Source: Isoperla grammatica (taxonomy: Eukaryota; Arthropoda; Insecta; Plecoptera; Perlodidae). Taken from it: a stretch of 64,000 bases of DNA. The notes under the pieces are model-generated. The model saw only the letters and a list, made by a program, of their open reading frames with translations, was not told the DNA's origin and ran no database searches. The stretch is from the NCBI GenBank assembly GCA_945910005.1, contig OX246739.1, positions 5,610,001 to 5,674,000 on the forward strand. The letters are read 5' to 3'. The position numbers and the translations under genes are program-made. Positions 34,601-55,831 of this stretch are shown here, piece after piece. Position 1 is the stretch's first letter, and each line of letters starts with the position of its first letter.

Positions 34601-37600
34601 GTTTGGTAGTGTCTTCGTTTCGCCTGTGCTTCAATACGTAACACCACATCCCCGGTACCTCTGCGGCTAGCTGGACTAGTTCGGCATAGTTGCAAGGCGC
34701 AAGATGGTCCGAGATTAGTTCTGCAAGGTGGGGAAAACGAGGAAGGACAGGTGGAGAAGAAAGGAGAGGAAAGCCGCACACACAAGGTCGTTTGCAAACT
34801 GAATTCAAACATTGAAATCCAGTAAATATAAAGCTCCTTATTTCAGGGTCTTCTAAGGCAGATGTCACGGTTGTAGCATCGGTACTATCAATATAGGTAA
34901 GAAATTGTGTGTAACACTCCAACACAGCACGATTTGGTTCAATCCCAGATTTTGTGAGATGAGATTCAAGTCTTAGAACTAAATAGAACACATCTTTTAC
35001 GTGGACGGATTCACCCATCTTCAAACACGTTTCCACTTGCCCCATACGCAAAAGCCAGAACATCGCATTTAACAACGACAGAAGAGGCCACTTTCCGGAA
35101 TCTGTTCGGCTGTGGTTAAGATAATTGAAGGCACCTTCTTCGTAAAAGTCTAGTATGGCACTTAGTGAGAGGTAATAGCAAGGCACTTGACAAGTTTTCA
35201 AACACTCAATGATTGTATTTGGGTCAACAAATTCTATAAGCACTCTTAGAATATTGCTAAGTACGCGATCAGTCTCCAAACTTCTACGTGAGTGAACAGT
35301 AGTGAGATAAACTGGAATTGTGACACTACGAAAATCAACATCCGTTGATAACTGCTCAATCCAATCTATCAGTACTTTGGATTTAAGTGATTCATGTAAC
35401 GTCTCTTGAATTACTTTGATCGTAGCGTCCGTGAAGTGGTGTCGGAGGGGAAATTGTCGACTAGCTAAGTCAAAGGGAATTACAGTCTTGCTCGTGTCTT
35501 TGTTTGGTTCAGGAAATAAAAACTTGTTATACATTGAGCCGAGGTTAAAAAATAGCTCATATGTTGTTCCTAAAGTGTCATCTCCATTACTTTTAGAAGC
35601 TTCAAGTCGGGTGCAAAGTTGTGTAATGTGCGAAACTTCTGAAATGGGATGTGGTGATTGCTTGTGACTTCCATCTACAAATATTAGACTAGAATTGTTC
35701 TCCAATTGACTGGACTTGTGTGCATCACTTGTCCCAGGTGCAACTTCGGAAACTACAGATTTGATATCAAACGACTCCACAGTATTATCTTGCCCTAAAT
35801 GTCTCATTTTGTCTTCCCACGAATGCCACTTCTGTTTCAATGACTTAGTACTATTCGTGATTCTGTCGGTAACCGAGTGGCCAATTTGTTTTAATGTTTG
35901 AATTGCTTCGGGGGTTGCCAGGCCTGAAAAGGGCAGCGGCAAGTCTGAGCCATTACACAAATCATAATGAAGTGACTTATTTCTATCAACAAAGCAGAGC
36001 TCATGATTATCACGCAATCTCTTGCCATTTATTTGAGTTTGTTGTAAAATGGCCGGAATAGACGAACAGCTTCGACACTTGCGCATATCAGAAACTATAT
36101 GTTCCTTATTTTGCTGGATATAGCTTGAAGATTGAGATCTCTTTAAGGTTTTCTTTAGACTAATCATATCTGGACGGGTCTGGCGGGCTGTCGCATCATA
36201 GACATTGTCCAAATAAGCAGGCAAGTGAGAATTATGAACGAGGAAGATTCCAGATTTCAGCTGAAGACTTTTTTGTATTCCCTTGTACTTGGCAAGCTCT
36301 AGAAGAAACGGTGAAATTTGTGTAGCAACATCAGGATCAGTAATGTAATCACCAAGATCAGACAAGATAAGAAGTCTGTGACTCAGACCTACTTGACTTC
36401 TTAGGTAGTCAAGATATTTTACACACAAATCACCACAAATCACGTAGTTCTTCTGCAAGTACATACAGAACAAGAACTTCTCAAGGGAGGAGAATGTAAT
36501 CGAGTGCATTGCCCCTGTAACTAACCTTATATAGACCGCATCATTAAATACACGGCAGTCAACAATATCATGGAACTCATTACTCCATAAGACAACGCTA
36601 GCTGTGACAGGATCAAATATATATATTCCATCACTTTTGAAGGTAAATAAAAACTTTTTTGACAAAATAAAAAGTTTTACAAAATTGAACGATTGACCAC
36701 TCCACATTAATGCATCTGACTTAGGTGTAACTGAACGAGACAACGAGTTGCCTTGACTAGAAGGCTGGAGATTCAAGTGAACTATATTCGAAGGCTCTAC
36801 AGCTAGAGCCTCCTTAAACTGATGCGTGTTCTTGACAAGCAGACCATCTATCTCGACTTCCCACAGACGTGAGCCCGGTCTTGCACAGAAGATCTTTACA
36901 TGTTCGTAGCTTTCATACCCACAGAGAGCCGTGTCTTGTGCTAGGGAGCTGAAACTTCCCACTTTCTCTCGTTTTACAATACCGCATGGGACGGCTTCAT
37001 CGTCCAGATTCAAGAAACATGCACCAAATTCACCTTCACGTAGCTTTTGTCCAATTTGGCGGTATTCTTCTTTATAAGTATTGCACAAATAACAACGTGT
37101 AAATGTGGATACCAGAAGAAGACTACCTTGCCAATCAAGTTGGACAATTCGAGAATCTAAGTGCATCAACATGAATGTTGGCATGTTGAACATGTTTGTA
37201 GCCATGAACATTAATATGTTTACGACGGAAACACGACCCAAGTTATCCCCAATGTACAGCTCGTTACTATGTGTGTTCCATTGCATTGCAGTGACTTCTG
37301 AGTTGATGTGTTCACGAGACATTTGTACTACACGCGCTCCAGGGCCAGTGTTACGTTCTAAAATACAAACGGTGCCCTTAACTGTTGCAAACGCAAACAA
37401 TTTCTCATTGGGCGATATGCTAACATCCGTTACTGGACCTTCTTTATTTGGAAGTAGCTGAAGAAACGAGATAGGGTCACGTCTGAAGACATAGAGACCA
37501 CCACTCGTTGCTCCCAATATCAAGAACTTCTGTGACACGTTGAAACAGGTATACTGAAAGAAAGTAAACATAGGTAATGAATATTAGATATTACGTTACC

Positions 37601-38164
37601 AGTATGGTAAAAACTATCAAATGCTTTGGACAGGGGCCATTTTACCTGCTTGAACTTCAGACAGAGTTAAATCAGAAGTAAAATATATCAACAAGTAATT
37701 AGCCTAATTGTTAATTAGCTTAGAAGTTAGGAGTCAATAATAAAGATAGATTAGGGGCCTAGGCCTATAAACAAGTGGTGATTGAATATAAACTAATTCA
37801 ATACTAATTATTACTAATAATTCAATACATTTTTTTAATGCAACGTTGGAAAATTAGATGTTTTTCAAAAAGTTGCTTTTAAATGTTTACATTACAATGA
37901 GATCATGGTACGCCACTAAAATCCGACCAGAGACCATCCATATAATTATCTCCCACCAAGCTATGCCTAGTCTACTTCACAAACTATTATATTTCACGTT
38001 TCACAATCAAAATAATAGATGATACCGAATTGTTAAATAAGGGCTAGTTTAGAGAATTACAATAACAGAACAGCACTTACTTTTATTCTTTGTGTTTTCT
38101 TTAAGGGCGAGAATATTAGTGACAAATCATCATTTTCTGATAGCAGATATGGTTGATGGGCCAT
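31363..38164 (-). CDS. HPS5: HPS5 homologue, BLOC-2 complex subunit (complete)
   Basis: Minus-strand exons 38164-38081, 37553-34321, 33985-33859, 31886-31747 and 31654-31363 join in frame to 1291 aa (human HPS5 is about 1,129). HPS5 with HPS3 and HPS6 forms BLOC-2, a cytosolic complex that routes cargo from endosomes to lysosome-related organelles such as pigment granules. The N-terminal part (roughly residues 15-330) is a WD40-like propeller: LILGATSGGLYVF, EVTAMQWNTHSNELYIGD, REGEFGACFL and FCARPGSRLWEVEIDG, which match the HPS5 family closely. The middle is low-complexity, and residues beyond about 700 are helical-solenoid-like. The C-terminus has a RING-like zinc motif (CPCC, CGHAYHTVC, CLLC) of the kind seen in HOPS/CORVET relatives. 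The ATG at 38164 gives the family-typical start; no in-frame upstream exon was needed. Confidence 0.93.
31747..31886 (-). CDS. HPS5: HPS5 exon 4
   Basis: The acceptor is TTGATTTTAG and the donor ACAAG|GTATGT. It encodes LEVSILEAIKKDL and a Ser/Asn-rich stretch. It ends with two bases of an Arg codon that exon 5 completes. Confidence 0.82.
32321..33817. mobile_element. 1.5-kb non-autonomous hAT-like element in HPS5 intron 3
   Basis: Terminal inverted repeats TAGGGATGACATCGGGTA are perfect at both ends and are flanked by identical octamers ATTGATAC (32313-32320 and 33818-33825). Internal arms (32775-32805 and 33583-33613) also pair, so the element is a long foldback. No transposase frame. Confidence 0.92.
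32864..33583. mobile_element. 720-bp foldback element nested inside the hAT-like element
   Basis: Arms of about 62 bp begin GGCCCGGTTTCACCAA and pair with few mismatches. TA or TWA flanks suggest a TA/TWA-targeting family (mariner or Harbinger type; inference). A truncated relative is at 48554-48712. Confidence 0.8.
33859..33985 (-). CDS. HPS5: HPS5 exon 3
   Basis: The acceptor is TTCTTTGCAG and the donor AAAT|GTAAGT. It adds RFFHGCLLATMVDNFTAGLR and ends STPN, phase 0. Confidence 0.85.
34321..37553 (-). CDS. HPS5: HPS5 exon 2 (3233 bp)
   Basis: The acceptor is TTTCTTTCAG and the donor ATCACG|GTAACT. 1077 codons plus two bases; it covers the propeller and most of the solenoid in one exon. 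Confidence 0.95.
38081..38164 (-). CDS. HPS5: HPS5 exon 1
   Basis: 28 codons from ATG to IK, donor AAAA|GTAAGT. It encodes SENDDLSLIFSPLKKTQRIK, which runs into YTCFNVSQKFLILG like the family N-terminus. Confidence 0.88.
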
Positions 38165-38819
38165 GTCTCATGAACAATACTCAAGCTCACAGTGTAAGCG
38201 TACTCTGTACAAATGAAATTACTTTCTGATGGAAACTGACCCCTGAAAAGAAGGCAAACAAGTCAAAGTATAAGCATAATATTATTGTGTGGAGCTACTC
38301 AGCATCTACGTCAGGCATGTTCATTGGTTGTTGATGATGGTTGATAGCGTCATATCTGGGCTGGGACCTGGAATTAGCAACGATAGAGCCAGCTTTCGGA
38401 CACAGACGCTCCAGGAACGTATCCAAATTTTATTAGGCCTATACGAATTCTTGTTCTTCGTCTTTGTCTACCTCCAGTTTTTACAGCAATAACAGAGTTT
38501 TAAAAAGTCATAAAGAAAAGAGGAGGTGCCAATGCAGGATTGCTCTAGAGCCGCTTGCCCCAACAAGTGTACACTTTCAATAATCTAGTTCATATTCTTA
38601 TTCTTGGTTGCACGTGCATGTCGAGCGCGACTATTTGGACGTTGGTTGTGATGTCACTGATGACTAATGACGTACAATCGAGAGCGAGAACAAGAATTAA
38701 TGGTGTTGGTACTAGGTATTAGGATACGTCCTACGAGCTAGTGACAGACAACGTAGAGCCCCAACGGCGAACGCAGACCAAAGTCATAACCAAACATCAG
38801 AAAAGATGTGGGCCTAATA

Positions 38820-38943
38820 GTCGGTGCAAAATAGCCCGGGAAGGAGCTTCCCGTTACCGTTAACGTTACCGGGCAATGTTAAATTATAGCGAATTTTCCC
38901 GTTACCGTTACCGGAGCTCCTTCCCGGGCTATTGTGCACCGAC
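38820..38943. mobile_element. 124-bp foldback element upstream of HPS5
   Basis: Arms GTCGGTGCAAAATAGCCCGG and its near complement (ending GCTATTGTGCACCGAC) pair over about 30 bp, with internal CCCGTTACCGTTA copies. It lies about 660 bp upstream of the HPS5 start codon. Confidence 0.82.
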
Positions 38944-39632
38944 CTTTAGGCTAGCCCTAGCCACCCACATTGAATAAGAAATGTTCACACCACCCACAAC
39001 ATTTTAAGGTTTTGTTTGTTTGTTTGTTTGTAAATTCTGCTTAGCAAGCTTATGTTAATCTAGCCTAGCCTAGGCCTACGTGAAGCAACGGCCTAGGCCT
39101 AGTGCTGTCCAAGGTTCGCACTGAATAAACAGAAGTTTTAGGCCTAGGCTATTGAGGCCAATTGGGGCTATTGACTCTAGCTAGGCTAGGCCTACATCTA
39201 GCCTAGAACTTTCTGGACCCAGTAGTTGGCTGAAGGCTGCCAAACAAGGGTTATCGAGATGATCTACGGGCTAAGTCGGGGCTTATATTTCCGTGTTTTA
39301 GAAGATTTTAAGAAAGTTGCAAAATCTGCTCGATCTAGGCTACACAAAGACTCATAAATGAGTTTTAAAACTAGGAACTTACAGTGTAATCCGACTTAAA
39401 AGTTAATATAACAAGACTAGGCTCGGGCTTCGCCCTATTTTGAAGGTTGTCACATGCTTGCAGTATAGCCAACGCTAGAAAATAAAACACTAGAATATGG
39501 GAAAACTTCTTTATCGACATTTGTTCCCAGTCGTTTAGTTGGCAGCGTTGAAAGTAGAAAATAATGGGGTCTTCTTTGAAAGTAGACACCACGTGTATTT
39601 CGGTGAAATTTTCTATATTTTAGTAGTATTAA

Positions 39633-39898
<266 letters not shown>

Positions 39899-40442
39899 AC
39901 ATGTTTTTTTAGTGAAACGTTTTTGAACGCCCTCCACCTCGCATGTGATAGAAAGAAACTCGAATTCTTTCGATCCACGTCTGTACTGGGCCCTCGATCT
40001 GTTCTGCAGGCAACTGCTTGCAAAACTTGATCACGTATCGGCTCTATTTTGTGTACAATAAATCAGTTCTTGGTAGTTCTCAAAATTGACAAGGGGAGAA
40101 GAAATCACATTTGCTTGACGTGCAGGTTGAAAAATCAGTCATGTTGAAAACCTGTAATGTGGCGCTGATTTTCACGGACAAACGCATGCGGTGACGTTGC
40201 GAAGCTCGGTGCTCGATTGGACAGGGGTGTCAATGCTGGAGGGTGATCGACTGATCGCAACGGAAGGGTGCGCAATATAACACGGCGAAGAAGATAGGTA
40301 TAAAATGTCAATCTAAGAAATTAGGACTATATGATGCATTTATTAATTTAATATTACTGGTTCTCTTTCGGGGATCGCGGTAGATTGTCCCAGTGGTCAC
40401 TCCACTATTCATAAGAGGCAAACCAAATTTGGGGAAGCGTTA

Positions 40443-40730
40443 ATGGCTAAGAGATCAAGGTGTAAGGGCTTTTTTGACTTCGGTTATTTGCCCAGGGGAC
40501 AATTCAGGGCCTTCTTCATTTTACTTACTAGGTATTGTATTGTGGCATTTATATTAGTTGGGAAGGAATATCGGAGAGCTGTTAGCATGACTCAATTCCA
40601 GTTTTTGACTGAGGAAAATCTCAGACAGAACCTTCAATCAGAATTGCCGATAGCGGGTATCGAACTTGCAACCTCCCAAGTTACAGCCTTGTGTGCTAGC
40701 AGTAGCACTGAGCCATCTGTATTTGTTGTC
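40443..40730 (-). repeat. SINE-like element, minus orientation
   Basis: It shares an AGCTGTTAGCATGACTCAAT-like string and a later GCGGGTATCGAAC (minus-strand B-box) with 62222-62430. This is the pattern of a tRNA-derived SINE inserted in reverse. The frame across it is interrupted and not protein-like. Confidence 0.55.
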
Positions 40731-40984
40731 TGTTGTACTACACTACACTTCAAATACCTCAAGCTAGATCACATTTACAAGCCTACATGGTTGGCACCCC
40801 TGGCTGGCACTCAATGGACCAGAAATACTGCCGCTATGTGCACAGATTTCATTACTTCGAACTAACTTTGTTGTTCATTTTGCTTGCTAGCGACTTTTCA
40901 TATACGTTTGCCCCTGCTTATCAACTCAAGCACCCCCCCCCCCCCCAACCCCAACCCGCCAATACACGTGTGGTGCGAGTTTAA

Positions 40985-41964
40985 AGCTATTTTCGGAATT
41001 ATCTACTCCGCTTTTATTTTTGATTACTTTGTAATTTAATTTAAAATCAATCTTCATTAACTTTACCTAAACTTAAAACCAATTAAAAGCACATCAAACT
41101 TTAATAGATTGGTTTTACAGGTTACACATATTATTACATTAAAAGTAGCCTACTACGCAGCCTCTCGACATGCCACGTTGACGAATACTGTTTTCAGAAG
41201 TAACAACGCAGTAGACCATCAATTGTCATACAAGGTTGGTAGAAAAGGGAAGATACCCAAGGAGCGCGTGTGACAGTCATAAGGATTAAGGTTTTCAGCA
41301 CAAATATAGCTTCACAAGCGCGAGAGTTCGTAACTTTCAAACTTTGGAAGGTTGCGGGGCTATAGATGTTACAATATCAAGATCCACAGTCTACAGATAT
41401 TCTTTAAAAAAGAATTCATTTGGATCAAATCAGATGTATTTAATATATAATTGAAATTGTCTGATTTTATTTGAACGCCATTTTTTTTAAATATCTATCT
41501 GCAAGATCAGGATCAGAAGTCCGTCATAATTCCAACTTTCTTTGTTTTGTAGCATTTCAAGCTATGTTGTGTCGTACAAAACGCCTATTTACAAAACGCT
41601 CACTGTAAACTAAATATTAAAAGTATCAAACAGAATAATTTGAAAACAGTATATTATCCATCTTCCGAATAATCCACGGTTTTCAGGCAACCATTGACAA
41701 ACGCACGTTAGCGCAATACTTTTACCACAGATAACTAATTCACTACTTCTGTCTGTAACTCTGTCTGTAATGTCTGTAATGTCTGTAATGTAATTGAGTC
41801 TTTTACTGTGTAATTGTGAGCTGTGTCAAACGAGGAAAATGGTCACTTGTAGCAGCCCATCTTCTTTACGCACCACTGGTTCATTTCTGAGTACAACGTC
41901 AATAATTACATGTTTGAGGCAAAGTAATAAAACACCTTGAAAACACAAGAAATGTCGGTTATTA
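40985..41964. other. intergenic sequence downstream of ELOVL
   Basis: No exon seen. A short CTGTCTGTAATG tandem lies at 41752-41800. A 15-base C run at about 40931 precedes it. The ELOVL 3' UTR must start here, but no strong poly(A) signal stands out. Confidence 0.4.
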
Positions 41965-50264
<8,300 letters not shown>

Positions 50265-51370
50265 CCTCCCGCCCGGTCTAAACAGCGACTGAAGTCACTT
50301 GTTACTGGCGGACTTTCTTAAACCGAGTACCTTATTATCATAAGTTATGATAATGTAAGTAATCAATGTCGGTGAATGTATGCTATCAAAATGTGATGTC
50401 AATGCTGAAAGAAATACGGGAGTATTACGTATTACGTAAAGCGTCATCGCGTTGGTTTGATAGTCAAATAAAATTACTTTTCAGATCCTAAAGAGTTTGG
50501 TTCTCTCTACCATAAATTTTCCTGAATCACGAATTATTGCACAACAATTACCTCAATCGTATAGAAGCTAATAAGATCATTACATTTATAATCGATTTAT
50601 TTCGCTATGTTGGAGTACAATCAAATTATTACACGGCATTCCGAGTATCCCGCTCGTTCAGGATGGGGGTGGGGAGTTTTCTACAATCTGAAATGTTTTA
50701 AAGTTTTCAGCGAAGGATAGAAAAATGGTCTGGTGTAAATAGTTGGAAAGCTCTTCTTTTTAAATTGAAGGAAATGAATTTCGTTGATTTTTTATAACAT
50801 TCGTAAAACCCAATAACCGTAATTTTATACCGATATGCAGTATATTAAAATAATGTAAACGTAAAGGTGCCTTCATTTTGACATGATTATACGAAATATG
50901 CAACATTTTGTGTAGATGTGAACGAAGACAGGATGGCACAACTTAGATTTGGTTCAAATTACAAATCGTGTAATATAACATCATTTTCTCAGTGAAACTA
51001 TTAGTCTGATTAATATCGTTTTTATTTTGAATTGTTATATTTTAGAATTCATTTCAAGCCGGCATTTAGTTCATTAATATTTCTAAAATATTTTCCTTTG
51101 AATCTTTCCCTTTTTTAAGTCTATGATTCCGTGTTATCTCACATCTCTACAAACTATTAGTGAATAAAATTTAGAGGTTAATTTTACTTTCCTTTCATTT
51201 CTCAAATATCAATGTATTTTGTTAAAATAACTTATCTACTCATTTATTTTATTTACGAAATCAGTACTTAAATAATTTCGTCAATTAAATGTTATTAATG
51301 TGTTGTTGTACCCGTATCCTAATCGCACAATATCTGATGCTATGCATTAAATGCAACCAACTTTTTCATA
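50265..51370. other. sequence upstream of ELOVL
   Basis: AT-rich, contains the presumed ELOVL promoter and 5' UTR. I see no convincing TATA box or further exon. Confidence 0.4.
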
Positions 51371-51371
51371 T

Positions 51372-51665
51372 GACGGTGATGATGGTGATGGTGATGGTGA
51401 TGGTGATAGTGATGGTGATGGTGATGGTGATGGTGATGGTGATGGTGATGGTGATGGTGATGGTGATGGTGATGGTGATGGTGATGGTGATGGTGATGGT
51501 GATGGTGATGGTGATGGTGATGGTGATGGTGATAGTGATGGTGATGGTGATGGTGATGGTGATGGTGATGGTGATGGTGATGGTGATGGTGATGGTGATG
51601 GTGATGATGATGGTGATGGTGATGGTGATGGTGATGGTGATGGTGATGGTGATGGTGATGATAAT
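51372..51665 (+). repeat. (GATGGT)n hexanucleotide array
   Basis: Nearly pure 6-bp repeat of about 290 bp with a few GATAGT and GATGAT variants. It is open in several frames (GD, VM, IT repeats) but has no gene context. Confidence 0.97.
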
Positions 51666-51769
51666 GGCAACTAACGCGTACCGAGCCGACCTTACAGATG
51701 CTATCATGCTTGCGTCATAGACGAGTGGTCGTGGTAACGAACGAGCTCCAATTTGCAAATACCGGTCGC

Positions 51770-51945
51770 TGATTTGCCACGAGTTGCTCGCCTGATTGGC
51801 CACGAGTTGCTCGTCTGATTTGCCACGAGTTGCTCGCCTGATTGGCCACGAGTTGCTCGCCTGATTGGCCACGAGTTGCTCGCCTGATTGGCCACGAGTT
51901 GCTCGCCTGATTGGCCACGAGTGTCTCGCCTGTGAGGAAAGCTCT
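51770..51945 (+). repeat. 23-bp minisatellite, ~7 copies
   Basis: The unit contains CACGAGTTGCTCGCCTGATT then GGC, repeated at exact 23-bp spacing, with one or two variant units. Confidence 0.9.
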
Positions 51946-52538
51946 GTAAGTTGGTCGTGGGATACGTCACACAACACAACACAGCACAACACAATCACAA
52001 TCACCCTGGGACGGGACATCACAATCTTCCTGCTGAAGATGTTTTGACCAGTAGAATGGTCATCTGCCTGAAATGTGTGCGGTAAAGCGTCAAAGCTATA
52101 ACCCACCACTGTGGTGGTGCACATACACAACCTCCTATCGAATAAGACGTCGTATTCCATTGTGGGCACACGATATGGTAAAGGTAAACAGACAGAGGCA
52201 AGGTGTTTGACCACCGTGGGACATATCATGTGGGCCATTTGGCCACTGAATATCTCACATCCGGGTCGGGTTCCGTAGTGACACGTGGTCGAAACATCGC
52301 TTCATGCACTTGGATTTCCGTCATATGTAAATTAAAAAACATAATTTTATTCCTTTGTCGTTAAACGCTTTTAGATCATTTACAACCAACTTCTATTTCA
52401 AAAATTCCCATTATAGTTTGGACAGAACTATCTGGAAACAATTATCGAATTTATGATCTAGTTCTCAGCTGGGCCGGATTCACAAGAGGTCTTAACTTAG
52501 GACCGGTCCTAAGTCCTGCTGTACCGTATGTGCTATTA

Positions 52539-53324
52539 CTAGGAAAACGCTCTGTTTGACGCGTTGATGAGCGAGCGCGTCAATATCTACGAACTTTCTG
52601 GCGAAAAGTTTTCAATGCTAATACGAACAACAATTAACAACAATTCAAGAATGCGCATTGCAAAAATTGTTCTTATTTCCATGGCTATTATGTTTTCCGA
52701 CATTGTTGTATGCAGTGCAATGTGCGTTGCTAAGAATGTTCGTGGTCATGTTTTCAACACGGTACGCCACCGTTACTAACACTTATTGACAGCAATAGAA
52801 ATGTAATTTCTGCCTCTAATACGTATTGGATCGCGTTTACATTAGTATATTCGTGACCGGACAAAAATTTACTATAAGATAGCCACCTCACATTTTGCCG
52901 TTACTGCGTTTTAGACAAATATTTTCGAGTAACTTTCGTGTAACTTTGCCAATACTTATCACATCGCCATTACATTAACATATTCGTGACCGGAAAAATC
53001 TGTAGAAAAATCTGCCTATCTCACATTTTGCCGCCATTTTGTTTCAGAAAAATATTTTGCAGTAACTATGGTGTAACTTTGTAACTTTTCGAACGATTTT
53101 GCCTCAAAACTATACACCTTCAATCCACATCGAGGCTTGTGGATGGTCCAAATTTCAAGTTGATCGGACTTTCCGTTCGACCGCTATCGACGGACATAAA
53201 AAAAAAAAAAAAACAAACAAAAAAACAAACAAACAAACAAACAAACAAACAAACAAACAAACAAACAAAAAAACAGAACGAAGTGCCATAAGAGTCAAGT
53301 GGAAACGCTCGCTTCGCTCGCTTA
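52539..53324 (+). repeat. dispersed ~770-bp repeat, copy C
   Basis: Closest to copy A. Same 5' hairpin, internal duplication, A-rich/(AAAC)n tract and CGCTCGCTTCGCTCGCTTA end. It is inserted inside the foldback element 52471-54248, so it is the younger of the two. Confidence 0.85.
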
Positions 53325-53483
53325 ATAAATCCATGATAGGCCTACTACACGGCCCAATTGATAGCTACTTTCGTGGAAATCACAGTGAACTTTAAATATT
53401 GCAAGGCGGTGTTTTAAAGTTTAGTGTTTTGTTTTCTTATACCTCCACAATCTAAAAACAGAGAAATGTGTATGTCAAGGTAA

Positions 53484-53673
53484 GGGCTGGTCCACACAGA
53501 TTTTTAAGACATACGATTTAAGGTTTAACGCGTAGTCGTAAAGTTGGATCATAGGACACACGTACTGGCGTTCACACAAAGTTTTAGTTTTAAGACGTTG
53601 TTTTAGTTTTAAGACGTTGTTTTCATTGTTGAAACCTTATGCATTATGTCTTAAAAATCTGTGTGGACCATCC
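53484..53673. mobile_element. 190-bp MITE with ~28-bp inverted repeats
   Basis: Left GGTCCACACAGATTTTTAAG and right CTTAAAAATCTGTGTGGACC pair perfectly. A short GTTTTAGTTTTAAGACGTT duplication is in the loop. Confidence 0.82.
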
Positions 53674-53835
53674 TTAAGTAAACGATATTTATTTATCTTC
53701 ACACATCGAAGTCATAGACGCATTGCCACCATCTTTGAAGAAAGATAAGACCAACTCAGACCGGGCCTAAATATTTGTCTCAAGTGTTTGTTATTTACTA
53801 GGGTTTCTTAGCTGATTGATTGATTGATTAATGGG

Positions 53836-54130
53836 GCTTAACGTCTCATATTTTTGCAACAGTGGCTAATCGAGACGATGAGCGGGTGATAATGAAGATG
53901 AGAAAGATGACGATGAAGAATAAAGCCACATCCGAATCAGATCCATAGTACGTCGCGTGGGTCGTCATACGGGAGTCCAGCAAGGGTGGGCAGGGCCAAG
54001 TGGGAGGAGAAATATTCAATGGACAATGGGGGGGATAGGGACAGGGTCTCCTTTCGTCGCCTCCTACGACTAGCAGAGTCACTCTGGGCCTATTCTACCC
54101 CGGACCGAGACGGGTCTCCTTTCGTCGCCT
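53836..54130 (+). repeat. retroposon-like dispersed repeat
   Basis: Begins GGGGCTTAACGTCTCATATT and carries two copies of GTCTCCTTTCGTCGCCTC, one followed by GGGCCTATTCTACCCCGG, a type of sequence widespread in marine invertebrate retroposon tails (recollection, unverified). Confidence 0.5.
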
Positions 54131-54249
54131 CTTACTGGGTTTCTTAGCAACGTCGAGTCGAGGCTATGTGTAGGTCCGTATCAGCCAATGGCGTAGTGGT
54201 CCTAAAGTTAGGCCAGGCCTAAGTTAAGACTTCTTGTGAATCCGGCCCA

Positions 54250-55580
54250 GAAAATTGAGAGATACAGGAATTGATTTAAGCGCTTGTCCGATCTTATACA
54301 TAAAACAATAAAGTACTATCAGTGAGTAATGAGTATGACGCATGACCCCTTGTTCTCCTGTGTCATAATTCCTTAGCATTGAATATTTAAGTTTTTATTT
54401 TATTTGTAAACATAGCACATAGATGTATGTGAGTGGATTGATTTGCAAACATAAATAAAATAACAACATACCAACTTCAACCAAACATGAAAAGATATTA
54501 TTATTAATTTATTAATTTATTATGCTAAATATGTACATAGTAAGAACTACCATAATTTACCATTAAAACACTGATAAGTGCAGAGAATCAACGGAGAGGG
54601 GGCAAGGTGGGGGGGGGGGGGAGGGTAGTCTAAACTATTTTGAAAGTTTAAGTTTTAAAAAAACAGCCACAACACAACAGTACATTGCTCTGAAAAATAG
54701 TACATACAATCAGCTGTTAACGCTATTTTGCACCCAATTCCTGAACACCATAATTTGTAATTGTTTAATTTAGTATTTAGAGGCAAGTGTACCTTATTAA
54801 TTCATATCCTGATTCTTGACAATGAGCTGTTACACTGTTCTATACAGTTTCTTTGGCCATGATTGCACTATAAATTTGCAAGTAAATACGAACAATTATA
54901 ATAACCTTGCGTTGAGCTTGAGCAATGCGGAGCAGTTAAGTTTAATTATTCAAACCACTTACAACATCTTAATAAAGAATTAAATAGTAATACGTTTCGT
55001 TATAAGTACAGAGACAATCGAAAGTTACCTTTGATACTAGTTTGTGTAAGTAACAATCATGATTTCAGAACGTGATAGTGTTTTTGCTGTATTGTCGCAC
55101 GCATTCTCAATCAGCCATGAACCCATCCAGGGAATCAGGAGGTGTATCCAAAGATTGCACTTACGTCACAGCTGCGCGCGTGGCGGCCACACTTACGACC
55201 AAACTTGATGTTGCTATGGAGAAACATTGAAACCTGTACACAACCCATAGAACACAGAAATACTTATTTTCTTTTTTAAATTCTAAATTCTATGTATTTA
55301 GTAATTTTGAATAATATCCGCCAATGATCTAGGATAGGCCTACATATTATCATGGCCACTGTGACGTCACGTGGGAACTATACGACTTATGCAGACACAC
55401 ACTTATTTTCTATTCGCGGTTCGGGCTGGGTCTTGTCAACTTTGGAATTGGACCATTTTGACATATTGTTTGTGTGGTGATAATACTGTATTTGTACGGT
55501 GACTTTGGGGCCGTCATTTCAATGAAACACAATATGATAAATCATTAAATGTCAGTTCTGTGGTACCCTAAATGCAACAT
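54250..55580. other. gene-free sequence
   Basis: No exon seen. A 13-base G run lies at about 54609. A GGTGACTTTGGGGCCGTC string near 55500 also occurs, slightly varied, at 49694 and (as GGTGACTTTGGAACC) at 48289, suggesting another low-copy dispersed repeat. Confidence 0.4.
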
Positions 55581-55582
55581 GC

Positions 55583-55831
<249 letters not shown>

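Larger units (their letters stand above)
52471..54248. mobile_element. 1.8-kb foldback element hosting nested insertions
   Basis: Ends GGGCCGGATTCACAAGAGGT (left) and the inverted near-copy ending TTGTGAATCCGGCCC (right) match over about 41 bp with a few changes. Inside lie the ~770-bp repeat copy C, a 190-bp MITE and a retroposon-like piece, so the original element was probably short. No target duplication is visible. Confidence 0.75.

Noticed and set aside
40443..40865. 140-codon plus-strand frame
   Set aside because: It overlaps a SINE-like repeat shared with 62222-62430 and has no domain or splice support.
51289..52238. GD-, VM-, IT- and SP-repeat frames
   Set aside because: All derive from the (GATGGT)n array and the 23-bp minisatellite. 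No splice or codon signal.
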